From Acidobacteriota bacterium (GTDB lineage Bacteria; Acidobacteriota; Vicinamibacteria; Vicinamibacterales; UBA8438), in the NCBI GenBank assembly GCA_011523485.1, contig WTGR01000417.1, forward strand, positions 1-6,891: a stretch of DNA of 6,891 nucleotides. Direction: 5' to 3'. Below are positions 1 to 6,891 of the stretch, piece after piece (the first letter of the stretch is position 1; every line of letters starts with the position of its first letter). A program made the position numbers and the translations under genes. Below the pieces are notes generated by a model. That model saw only the letters and a list, made by a program, of their open reading frames with translations, was not told the DNA's origin and did not search any database.

Positions 1-21
1 GCCGCGCCTGCACCCCCAGCG

Positions 22-35
22 GCGGGTCCGCCCGC
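22..35. other. Small GC hairpin near the left edge
   Basis: GCGGG (22-26) and CCCGC (31-35) pair around a TCCG tetraloop. No T-tract follows, so it is not a classical terminator. It lies in an 80% G+C stretch (1-40). In frame 3 a stop codon (TAA, 45-47) follows, which could end a gene to the left. It may equally be chance in GC-rich DNA. Confidence 0.25.
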
Positions 36-60
36 ACAATGCGCTAACCAAAGACGCTAC

Positions 61-67
61 AAGGAGG
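61..67 (+). promoter_or_regulatory. Strong Shine-Dalgarno match before the S-subunit gene
   Basis: AAGGAGG is a near-perfect anti-16S match. It touches the TTG at 68 with no spacer and sits 12 bases before the in-frame GTG at 80. Neither spacing is ideal, but GTG at 80 is the more plausible start if this site is used. The motif may instead be two AGG arginine codons of a longer upstream reading frame. Confidence 0.4.
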
Positions 68-808
68 TTGTTCGGGGCCGTGGGGATTCAGGACATTACG
101 TCTGGTTCCTGGCATGCTGGCAACCCAGACCTCGGCTTCTTGCGGAGGATTGAATCACCGACATCGCTTCGGGCGTTGAATTTCAATCCACGCCATCAAG
201 AACTCATTGCCTCCGTTCGAGCGCGGTCGCATCGCTCGCTGGGACAACTATGCGTTGCGGGTACTCTGAAGCGGGCCGGGCGCTACAAGCGCATCGATGC
301 GGACCCCGAGTATGCGTACCGTCTCATCGGCCAGAAGCAAGTATTCTGGCTACGGCCGGAAGGCCGCTGGATCGCGAAGAAGACGGTCGGCGACGACTTG
401 CTCGTTGAACCTGGCACGACGCTGGTGGCGGCGCAAGGAACATTTGCCGAATCGGAGCTGTACTGCCGTGCCGAGTTCATTTGGGGCCCCGCGGTGGAAG
501 CGGCGTATTCTGAGCACCTGCTGCGCATCGTTTCAGACGAGACTGTAATGCCGCGTGGTTGCCTCTTCGCGTTCATGCGTTCCGAAACGGCCTTCAGGAT
601 GCTGCGGTCGATCTCCACGGGCACGAAGCTGCAAGATCATCACGTAGCGTTTCTACCTACGCTACCGGTCCCGTATCCGAACGCCCGCGACCGGAATGAG
701 ATACATGACCTTGTCGTCGATGCGTACGAGAAGCGTCACCAATCCGTTCAGATCGAGGACACGGCGGTGAACCTCGTCGAAGACGCCATTCGGCAAGGAG
801 CCGCCTGA
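68..808 (+). CDS. mad5: Type I restriction-modification specificity (S) subunit, MAD5-like; 5' end uncertain
   Basis: Likely DNA-recognition subunit that directs a partner methyltransferase to its target site. Residues about 55-200 look like one HsdS target-recognition domain. It opens with a 'SLGQLCVAGTLKRAGRYKR' stretch, has a 'VEPGTTLVAAQGTFAESE' core (113-130), a 'SEHLLRIV' strand (148-155), and ends in 'LPTLPVPYPN' (196-205). A helical conserved-region tail follows (206-246). At 246 residues it is about half a classical two-domain HsdS, so it is either a one-domain subunit or the C-terminal half of a longer gene. The frame stays open leftward to position 2. The start given is TTG at 68, directly abutting AAGGAGG; GTG at 80 is the alternative. 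The gene is about 57% G+C against ~68% downstream. Its stop overlaps the next start by one base. The S-subunit call is firm; assignment to MAD5 rests on context. Confidence 0.75.
   Translation: MFGAVGIQDITSGSWHAGNPDLGFLRRIESPTSLRALNFNPRHQELIASVRARSHRSLGQLCVAGTLKRAGRYKRIDADPEYAYRLIGQKQVFWLRPEGRWIAKKTVGDDLLVEPGTTLVAAQGTFAESELYCRAEFIWGPAVEAAYSEHLLRIVSDETVMPRGCLFAFMRSETAFRMLRSISTGTKLQDHHVAFLPTLPVPYPNARDRNEIHDLVVDAYEKRHQSVQIEDTAVNLVEDAIRQGAA
795..800 (+). promoter_or_regulatory. Ribosome binding site of the kinase gene
   Basis: AAGGAG lies seven bases before ATG at 808, inside the last codons of the S-subunit gene. It fixes the start of the 1376-residue protein. Together with the TGATG stop/start overlap it indicates translational coupling. 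Confidence 0.8.
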
Positions 809-3800
809 TGGCCAAGGTCATCGCCATCGGCCAGCCGGTCAACGACGCTGAGCGGAAGGCCATCGCCTACCTCCGGGACCGCCTGCCGGATACCTTCACC
901 GTCATCCACAATTTCGAGCTCCGACAGGGCCGCGAGGTCTTCGAGATCGATGTCGCCCTGCTCGGCCCGCACTGCGTCCACCTGATCGACGTGAAGGGCA
1001 CGCGGGGCCTGATCGATGTCCACCGCAGCAAGTGGTACCCGGAGGGACGCGCCCCCTACCATTCGCCGCTCGCGATCCTGCGCGGCCATGCGAAGATGCT
1101 GAAGTCGCTCATCTGCGACCAGCACCCTGCGAATCGCGCGCTGGGCGGCGTGTACGTGGATGCTACGGTGCTGATGACCGCGCCCGATGCCCACGTACAG
1201 GACGCCGGCGGCCAGGACGCACCGGCGGTCACGTATCTGAAGAAGTGCGCTACCTTCTTCAAGTCCACGCAACGGATTCCGGCCGGCAGGTCCACCGACA
1301 TCCGGCAACACTTTCGCGAGATACAGCGGGCGATCACCGGACGGGCGGCACCCAGGAGCGCGCCCCTGTGCTTCGGGCACTGGCAGGTCGAGGAGAAGCT
1401 CGGCGGCACCGACCGCTACACGGAATACCGCGCCCGCCACACGCTGCTCGGCGCCAGACGCGGCGGCGCCGCGCGGCTGCGGGTGTATCCGGTCGACCCG
1501 TACTCGCCGGAGGCGGAGCGCGGTCGTGAACGCCGGCGCATCGAGAACGCCTTCCGCGCGGTAGCGGCGTTGCCCGGCCACCAGAACATCCTCACCGTGC
1601 GCGAGTTCTTCCCGACCAACGCGGAGGACTGTCTCGTGCTGGTGACGGAGGATGTACCCGGACACGGTCTGCGCCAGCACATGAAGAAGAGCGCGCTGGC
1701 GCTCACTTTCGACCAGAAGATCGCCGTTGTGCGAGATGTCCTGGGCGCCCTCGATCACGCGCACCGGGGTCAGCCGCAGGTCGTCCATCGCAACCTGACG
1801 CCCGACGCGGTGCTGGTCGCCGCCACCGGTCGCGCACTGCTGCGCGGCTTCGACTACGCTCGAGCCGGTACGGATCGCGCGAGCACGATCGCCGAGGACA
1901 TAGTCGACGAGCTCGATCCGAGCTACCAAGCGTCGGAGTGCTACAACGACCCCTCGCAGGCGAGCGTCGCCGCCGACCTCTACGCCGCCGGTCTCGTCTT
2001 CTACGAGCTGCTGGTCGGCGAACCGGCCTGGACGTCGATCGACGACATGATGGACAAGGACGGCGTCTTCCAGGTGAAGCCGTCCGAGTTGAAGCCCGAC
2101 CTGCCGGCGGGGTTCGACGACTGGCTGCAGGGCCTGTGCGCCTTCGACGTCGAGGACCGTCCTGCATCCGCCGCCATCGCCCTGACACGCTTCAACGGCA
2201 TCGTGGGCCCGGACCCGCGCGCCGGCGACCCGGTACCCGCGACGGACGTCCTGCCCCCGGTGCCCGCGCGACCCGGTGTGGACTACGCGACCTTGAACCC
2301 CGGAGACCCGCTGGGCAACCGATTCTGCGTCGAGGAGGCGTTGGGCCGGGGCGGATTCGCGGTCGTCTACCGCGTATTCGACTCCTATTCGGATACGAGC
2401 CGTGTTCTCAAGCTCGTCGTCAAGGATCGTCGCTCGACGTTCGAGCGCCTCAAGCGGGAATACAGCATCCTGGAGCACATGCCGCCACACCCCAACGTTG
2501 TCCGTGCGGTGTGGGCGGACAAGCTGGCCGACGACACGCCCTATATAGTGTTCGAGTACGTTCCCGGAACTGGCGTGAACGAGCTGCTCGACAACCGCTC
2601 GTTCTCGCCCGACGACGTCAGGCGCCTCGGCCTGGAGACGCTGGCCGGCCTGGAACACCTGCACGCCCACGACGTCTTTCACCGCGACGTCAAGCCGTCG
2701 AATCTGCTCTGGACCGACCAGGGAGTCCGCATCATCGACTTCAACGTGGCGGTCAACACCGAGGACGACGAATCGCGCCCCGGCGGGACGCGCCGCTATA
2801 TCCCACCGGATCTGCAGGTCGGCGAGGAGATGTCCACCGCGGAAAAGACCGACTGGGACCTGTTCGGCCTGGGCGTCACGCTCTACGAGTGCGCCACCGG
2901 AAAGTACCCCTGGGACGGGACGCGACCGATCGCCGGTGTGGCACCCCGGCATCCAGGGAAGTTCAACAGCGATCTCGCGGACGAACTCGCGCAGGTCGTG
3001 TTGCAGGCCATCGCCCCGGGCCGCGCCGACCGGTTCGCGTCCGCGACCGCTTTCCGCGCGGCGATCGCGGCAGTGAGAGCAACACGGGCCGCGCCGGCCG
3101 TCGCACCTGCCGCCACGATGTTCGACCTGGAGATGGAAGAACCGTCGCTGCTGCAACCGCCCAGACCGAACGTCAACCCGTTCGTCAACCATCTGCTGGC
3201 CATGTACAGCCAGAGCCCGCGCAGCAACGCCGGCACACGGGGCCTGGACGAAATCAGCCGGGAGACGTACATCCCCACGCGGCTCGACAACGAGCTCCGA
3301 CGAGCGCTGTTCGAAGGTGAATTTCTCCTGGTCGCGGTGACCGGCAACGCGGGCGACGGCAAGACGGCGTTCATTCAGCAGATCGAGCGCGCAGACGAAG
3401 CGGCGCCCACGCTGGTGGCGCGCCCGAACGGCTCGGCGTTCTCCTGGAAGGACCGACGTTTTATCACAAACCACGACGGGAGCCAGGACGAGGAGGAGAA
3501 GACCAACGACGAAGTGCTACAGGAGTTCTTCGACCCCTTCCAGGGCGACGACTGCACCGGCTGGCCGGCGGATGAAACTCGGATTATCGCCATCAACGAA
3601 GGCAGGCTCGTCGACTTCCTCACCGAGCACCAGCACCGGTACCCCCGGTTGCGCGCCATTGTCCTCGCTGGACTGGCCGGCGCGGCGCCCAAGGACGGCG
3701 TCGCGACGGTGAATCTCAACCTGCGCTCGGTCGTCGCGGATTCGCCGGGAGCCGCGGCGCCGAACGCCATCTTCGACCGTCTCGTTCGTCGACTCACACA

Positions 3801-4938
3801 TGAGGAGTTCTGGAATGCCTGCCGCGGCTGCGACCTCCGCGACCGCTGCTACGTTCACCACAACGCCCGCACGCTCATGGATCCGGTTGCCGGCCCGAAG
3901 GTCATGGAACGGCTGCGTGCGACCTACGCCATAACCCACCTTCGGGGCCGGCTGCACATCACGATGCGGGACCTGCGGTCGGCGCTCGCGTTCATGCTGG
4001 CCGGCACCCGGGACTGCGACGAGATCCACACCCTGTACGCCACGTCCGGCGAAGGAAGCCGGCAACAGATTCTTGACAGCTTCTACTTCAATGCGTGGCA
4101 GGGCGGGGCCGGATCGGCGGATCGTCTCCTGGCCCTATTGCAACAGATCGACGTCGGCGAAGCGACCAACCCGGATCTCGACCGCGCCCTGGACTACCTT
4201 CCACCGAACGCGCGCGAGACGGCGCGTTTCACGTTCGCCGACCGCGGCGACTACGATACGCAACTGCTCGACCGGCGACACCGGGAGCTGGCCCGGGACG
4301 CAACCGCGGTCGCCCGCATGCGCGAGCACCGCGAGTACGTGGCGATGGCCCGCCGGCGGCAGTTCTTCGAGCGGCGCGACGAGCACTGGAGACAGATGCT
4401 CCCCTACCGGACCTACGACGAGTTCTGGGGGCTGGTGACGGGATGCACGCCGCCCGGGATCCAGCGCGACAAGCTGTTGATGGCGATCAACCGCGGCGAG
4501 GGTCTCGGCAATCCCGGGCGTCTGGGCAATGCGCTGGCGTTGCGGGTCCGCGTGGTCGAGCGCGGCACGGTCCGGAGCTATCGCCTGTTTCCCGGCGAGC
4601 GTTTCGACCTGCAGCTCCCCGAGGCGGCGGATCACCGCTTCGTCGAGCACGTCCCGCAGACGCTGCGACTGGTCTACACGCCTCCCGGAGGCAGACCCGC
4701 CGTGTTGGAGATCGGTCTCGACGTCTACGAGATGCTCTCCCGTCTCGACGACGGCTACCGGCCGAGCATCGAACAGCAGCAGGGCCACTACCTGACGCTC
4801 GCCGTCTTCAAGAACGTGCTCTCGTCGGCCCCCTACCAGGAAGTGCTCGTCACCCGCACGGGCCACGACTTCTATCGGATCGAACGTGACCCCGAGGGCG
4901 TCCTGACGCTCCGGGCCCTCGACGCGGAGGCCGGCTGA
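808..4938 (+). CDS. mad6: NERD - pseudokinase - Ser/Thr kinase - P-loop ATPase protein, MAD6-like (PglW-related architecture)
   Basis: Large cytoplasmic signalling protein, no membrane segments seen. Residues ~12-125 form a NERD (nuclease-related) domain with E15, D48 in 'EIDVALLG' and D61-V-K63. Residues ~190-465 form a kinase fold with lost catalysis: R225 replaces the ATP lysine, HRN (327-329) replaces HRD, and GFD (347-349) replaces DFG. Residues ~500-760 form a kinase with key residues kept: glycine loop 'GRGGFAVVY' (513-521), K535, likely E551, HRD (625-627) with K629 and N632, and D644; DFG reads DFN and APE reads PPD. A Walker A 'GNAGDGKT' (846-853) follows, with a possible Walker B-like 'RIIAINEG' (925-932). 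A Cys/His cluster sits at 1005-1018. The C-terminal ~350 residues are unrecognised. Start is ATG 808 with a good ribosome site. NERD plus kinase is also seen in PglW of BREX type 2. Placement between an S subunit and a ~550-residue unknown favours MAD6. Confidence 0.85.
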   Translation: MAKVIAIGQPVNDAERKAIAYLRDRLPDTFTVIHNFELRQGREVFEIDVALLGPHCVHLIDVKGTRGLIDVHRSKWYPEGRAPYHSPLAILRGHAKMLKSLICDQHPANRALGGVYVDATVLMTAPDAHVQDAGGQDAPAVTYLKKCATFFKSTQRIPAGRSTDIRQHFREIQRAITGRAAPRSAPLCFGHWQVEEKLGGTDRYTEYRARHTLLGARRGGAARLRVYPVDPYSPEAERGRERRRIENAFRAVAALPGHQNILTVREFFPTNAEDCLVLVTEDVPGHGLRQHMKKSALALTFDQKIAVVRDVLGALDHAHRGQPQVVHRNLTPDAVLVAATGRALLRGFDYARAGTDRASTIAEDIVDELDPSYQASECYNDPSQASVAADLYAAGLVFYELLVGEPAWTSIDDMMDKDGVFQVKPSELKPDLPAGFDDWLQGLCAFDVEDRPASAAIALTRFNGIVGPDPRAGDPVPATDVLPPVPARPGVDYATLNPGDPLGNRFCVEEALGRGGFAVVYRVFDSYSDTSRVLKLVVKDRRSTFERLKREYSILEHMPPHPNVVRAVWADKLADDTPYIVFEYVPGTGVNELLDNRSFSPDDVRRLGLETLAGLEHLHAHDVFHRDVKPSNLLWTDQGVRIIDFNVAVNTEDDESRPGGTRRYIPPDLQVGEEMSTAEKTDWDLFGLGVTLYECATGKYPWDGTRPIAGVAPRHPGKFNSDLADELAQVVLQAIAPGRADRFASATAFRAAIAAVRATRAAPAVAPAATMFDLEMEEPSLLQPPRPNVNPFVNHLLAMYSQSPRSNAGTRGLDEISRETYIPTRLDNELRRALFEGEFLLVAVTGNAGDGKTAFIQQIERADEAAPTLVARPNGSAFSWKDRRFITNHDGSQDEEEKTNDEVLQEFFDPFQGDDCTGWPADETRIIAINEGRLVDFLTEHQHRYPRLRAIVLAGLAGAAPKDGVATVNLNLRSVVADSPGAAAPNAIFDRLVRRLTHEEFWNACRGCDLRDRCYVHHNARTLMDPVAGPKVMERLRATYAITHLRGRLHITMRDLRSALAFMLAGTRDCDEIHTLYATSGEGSRQQILDSFYFNAWQGGAGSADRLLALLQQIDVGEATNPDLDRALDYLPPNARETARFTFADRGDYDTQLLDRRHRELARDATAVARMREHREYVAMARRRQFFERRDEHWRQMLPYRTYDEFWGLVTGCTPPGIQRDKLLMAINRGEGLGNPGRLGNALALRVRVVERGTVRSYRLFPGERFDLQLPEAADHRFVEHVPQTLRLVYTPPGGRPAVLEIGLDVYEMLSRLDDGYRPSIEQQQGHYLTLAVFKNVLSSAPYQEVLVTRTGHDFYRIERDPEGVLTLRALDAEAG
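4926..4930 (+). promoter_or_regulatory. Ribosome binding site of the MAD7-like gene
   Basis: GGAGG ends seven bases before ATG at 4938, the same spacing as for the preceding gene. The stop of one gene and the start of the next share one base (TGATG), again implying coupled translation. Confidence 0.8.
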
Positions 4939-6599
4939 TGGCGCTGAAAGGACGCGACCGCGAGTTTCGCTTGCAGAAACTCTGCTACATCGACTTCAAG
5001 CCGCTCAACATGGACCGCGTGCTGACCATGCTCTTCCCCCGGCTGCGGTTCGGCGGGTACGGCACGCGCCGTCCGCCCCGCCGGAACGAACTCACGATCC
5101 GCGACTTTGCGGGCGAGTACGTCAGAGATCCGGGCGCATTCGCGGGCTTCGACGCCTACCCCGACCTAGTCGAGCGCTGGATCGAGACCGACCTGATGGA
5201 CGTGGTGAACCGCGGCAGGCCTAACCAGGCCCTGGCGGCGCCGCGCCCGCTACACGGCAACACCTACAAGTTCCGCAACGCGCGACATGCCCGGGACTAC
5301 GGCGCCGCCGAACAGCTCTACTGGATGCTCTACCACGCTCGGCGCGGACGCGGACAGGCCGCGCTCGACGCCTTGAAGCGCTTCTTCTTCCCCGGTGTGG
5401 ACCCGCATACCGACCGCTACGACGCGTCGGCCACCGTCGACGTGGAGACCCAGGCGCTGCTCCACTTCGACCGACAGGTCACGCAGGACATGCGGGATTC
5501 CCAGGACCCGGCTCGATTTCCGCCGCCGTGCGTAGGACAGGTCGACCTGCTGGCCGACGATACGCTCCGGCTGCTCGCCTACGAGCCGTACATTCCTCGT
5601 TCGGTGCTGGTGGAGTACTTGAAGACGCTGTTCGCCTTTCACCTGGGGCTGTACTTCCTGCGGCTGATGAAGCTGCTTCCCGCGCTCGTGCGCCGGCGCA
5701 GCGCCGATCCCGCCTGCGCGACCGCCAACTGCCCGGTCTCACCAGGCAGCATGCACGCGCACGGGAGCTGCCCCTACCGCATCCACCTGCTCGTCGATCT
5801 CGGCAACGATCCGGACAGCCGCATGGCCGAGCTCGCCGCCCACAGCGCGGACGTCCACTACCGTCGAATCCCGCGGTACGTGCAGTCACACTACCGGCTG
5901 CGCAAGCTGGACGAGTTCGCCGACTATCTGAGCCGCAAGGTAGGCAAGGCCGCCCTGCCCGCCGAAGGCTGGTTCGGCATCGGCGATCTTCTCCGCTTCC
6001 TGGAGCCACCGCACGCGGGAGAGCGTGACAGTTACTTCAGGATGCGCCTGGCCGGCCTGCTCGAAGACACGGGCGGGTTCGCGGACAGCGGCATCGACCC
6101 CGAGGTCCGCCGGTTGACCGATATGGGGTTGAACGACCTCGACCTGTTCATCGAGGTGCTGATGACGATGCGGGGGTCGTACCACCGCCGCTACATCACC
6201 GAGTTCCTGGACTCGGTGCTCAAGCGGCGCGACGCCGGCGTCATGCACCAGCCCCGCGGCGGCTCGCGGCGCTTCGCGATGGGCAGCCGCCTGCTGGAAG
6301 TGCTGCTGCAGATTGCGGTACTCGAGTCGTCAGGCTCCGGTTTCTCCACGCGCGAGCCGCGCGTCGACGAGCTGCTTACGTTCCTCCGCGAACGCTACGG
6401 CATCCATGTGGAACGCCTGCCACCCGGCGAGGGGTTCGCGACGGCCGGCATCGACGACCTCGCAGCGCTCCGGCAGAACACGGAGGACTTCAAGGGACGC
6501 CTGCGGGAGATCGGGTTCTTCCGTGACCTGTCCGACGCCTTCGTGACGCAGACCATTACGCCGCGCTACACGATCACGGGACATGGAGCGAGGCCGTGA
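4938..6599 (+). CDS. mad7: Protein of unknown function, MAD7-like
   Basis: A 553-residue soluble protein with no nuclease, helicase or ATPase motif that I can recognise. Features visible: a basic N-terminus (residues 1-50, including 'GTRRPPRRNE'), several amphipathic helical stretches, and a Cys/His cluster with C260, C265, H273, H275 and C278 that could bind a metal. After it comes 'YRIHLLVDLGNDPDSRMAEL' (280-299) and a Tyr/Arg-rich helical segment (308-331). A hydrophobic helix-like patch at 221-250 ('RSVLVEYLKTLFAFHLGLYF' and following) is interrupted by charges and is more likely a buried helix than a membrane span. It sits between the kinase/ATPase gene (1-base overlap) and the truncated fourth gene (4-base overlap), so it is almost certainly co-translated with them. 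Assigned to MAD7 on gene order and approximate size. Its role is unknown; an adaptor or effector working with the kinase is an inference. Confidence 0.65.
   Translation: MALKGRDREFRLQKLCYIDFKPLNMDRVLTMLFPRLRFGGYGTRRPPRRNELTIRDFAGEYVRDPGAFAGFDAYPDLVERWIETDLMDVVNRGRPNQALAAPRPLHGNTYKFRNARHARDYGAAEQLYWMLYHARRGRGQAALDALKRFFFPGVDPHTDRYDASATVDVETQALLHFDRQVTQDMRDSQDPARFPPPCVGQVDLLADDTLRLLAYEPYIPRSVLVEYLKTLFAFHLGLYFLRLMKLLPALVRRRSADPACATANCPVSPGSMHAHGSCPYRIHLLVDLGNDPDSRMAELAAHSADVHYRRIPRYVQSHYRLRKLDEFADYLSRKVGKAALPAEGWFGIGDLLRFLEPPHAGERDSYFRMRLAGLLEDTGGFADSGIDPEVRRLTDMGLNDLDLFIEVLMTMRGSYHRRYITEFLDSVLKRRDAGVMHQPRGGSRRFAMGSRLLEVLLQIAVLESSGSGFSTREPRVDELLTFLRERYGIHVERLPPGEGFATAGIDDLAALRQNTEDFKGRLREIGFFRDLSDAFVTQTITPRYTITGHGARP
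6585..6588 (+). promoter_or_regulatory. Ribosome binding site supporting a GTG start
   Basis: GGAG ends seven bases before GTG at 6596. It supports that non-ATG start, which overlaps the preceding stop as GTGA. The spacing matches the two upstream junctions. Confidence 0.6.
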
Positions 6600-6865
6600 G
6601 CGGCGGATTCAGGGCCCTCCCCGCGCCCGACCTCGCGCGCAGCCTCGAGGAACTGCTGCTGCCGCGCTTGTCTGACGCGTTGCGCGGTCGTGCGCCGGGG
6701 CACTGCATGCGGGTATCCGATCTCGGGCCGAACCTCATGGTCGCGCTCGCGACCGGACTCCGCAGCCAGGCACCTTCAGCCAACGTACACGTACTCAGCG
6801 ACGACACGAAGCCCGACGACGGCCTTTACATCTCTTCACTGCTGTCCCATAGAACTTCAAAGTAG
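6596..6865 (+). pseudogene. mad8: N-terminal fragment of a MAD8-like protein, cut off at about codon 81
   Basis: Starts at GTG 6596 with a ribosome site and a 4-base overlap with the gene before it. The first ~81 residues look genuine: a helix 'LARSLEELLLPRLSDALRGR' (13-32), then 'MRVSDLGPNLMVALATGLRS' (38-57) and 'NVHVLSDDTKPDDGLYISS' (63-81). From codon 82 the reading changes to 'LLSHRTSK' and stops. As I recall, MAD8 proteins are several hundred residues with an ATP-binding region; no Walker motif is present here, so the ATPase part is missing. Stops in all three + frames lie between 6850 and 6875, so a single frameshift does not rescue it within the window. Either the gene is truly truncated (insertion or deletion near 6838) or the assembly joins unrelated sequence. 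A genuine 89-residue protein is possible but less likely. Family assignment is from position and weak similarity recalled from memory. Confidence 0.55.
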
Positions 6866-6891
6866 AGCGGCTTGAACCCTCTGTCTCTGAT
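6839..6891. other. Junction tail of different composition, possible insertion-element end
   Basis: Bases 6841-6891 are about 49% G+C, well below the ~68% of the operon. They carry stops in every + frame and continue no visible protein. The stretch begins near CTGTCCCATAG and contains a short inverted pair, ACTT-N2-AAGT (6854-6863). It could be the terminal end of an insertion sequence or the edge of a deletion. No transposase or second end is in view, so no family can be given. Confidence 0.35.

Noticed and set aside
22..35. Hairpin as a Rho-independent terminator
   Set aside because: The stem is only 5 bp and no T-run follows, so it is listed only as a hairpin.
1938..3320. A 460-codon + strand frame inside the kinase gene
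   Set aside because: The product is dominated by Arg, Pro and Gly, as expected for an out-of-frame reading of GC-rich DNA, and it overlaps the conserved kinase motifs in the true frame.
748..3474. A 908-codon open frame on the - strand, antisense to the kinase gene
   Set aside because: Its product is Arg/Val/Gly-rich with no recognisable domain. It mirrors the codon bias of the high-GC + strand gene, whose kinase and NERD motifs are unmistakable, so it is a shadow frame.
4095..4889. Overlapping frames on both strands near the kinase gene's C-terminal end
   Set aside because: Low-complexity Arg-rich products with no ribosome site or motif; they are shadows of the 1376-residue frame.
5598..5687. 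Transmembrane helix in the MAD7-like protein
   Set aside because: The hydrophobic stretch at residues 221-250 is broken by Glu, Lys, His and Arg residues, so a buried amphipathic helix is more likely.
6839..6891. Naming a specific insertion-sequence family from the tail
   Set aside because: Only about 50 bases of one possible end are visible, with no transposase, second inverted repeat or target duplication.
1..6891. CRISPR array, tRNA, rRNA or tandem repeats
   Set aside because: No regularly spaced repeats or RNA-gene-like folds were seen; nearly all the window is protein-coding.

Overview
The window is GC-rich bacterial DNA: sampled 60-base stretches of the two large genes run at about 68-70% G+C. 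Four genes lie on the + strand, all in one tightly packed, translationally coupled operon with no internal intergenic space. The species cannot be named from the sequence; a high-GC soil or environmental bacterium is a reasonable guess and no more.

Layout. (1) Positions 1-808 hold a type I restriction-modification specificity (HsdS-like) protein. Its reading frame is still open at the left edge, so the gene may begin outside the window. (2) Positions 808-4938 hold a 1376-residue protein with, in order, a NERD nuclease-related domain, a degenerate kinase (pseudokinase), an intact Ser/Thr kinase, a P-loop ATPase core and a Cys/His cluster. (3) Positions 4938-6599 hold a 553-residue protein of unknown function. 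(4) Positions 6596-6865 hold only the first ~81 codons of a fourth gene. It then runs into sequence of different composition with stops in all three + frames. The last ~50 bases look like a junction with other DNA, possibly an insertion element, an assembly break or a deletion.

The set and order (S subunit, giant NERD/kinase protein, ~550-residue unknown, fourth protein) match my recollection of the second half of the Methylation-Associated Defense System (MADS, mad1-mad8), namely mad5-mad6-mad7-mad8. MADS is an eight-gene anti-phage system that pairs a DNA methyltransferase and specificity subunit with a kinase and ATPases. The nearest alternative is a Pgl/BREX type 2 relative, because PglW is also a NERD plus kinase protein. 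I infer that the S protein gives DNA sequence specificity to a methyltransferase encoded to the left. The kinase/ATPase protein would be the sensor or signalling hub, and the other two would be partners or effectors. If mad8 really is cut at ~6838, the locus as it stands is probably incomplete and may not defend the cell.
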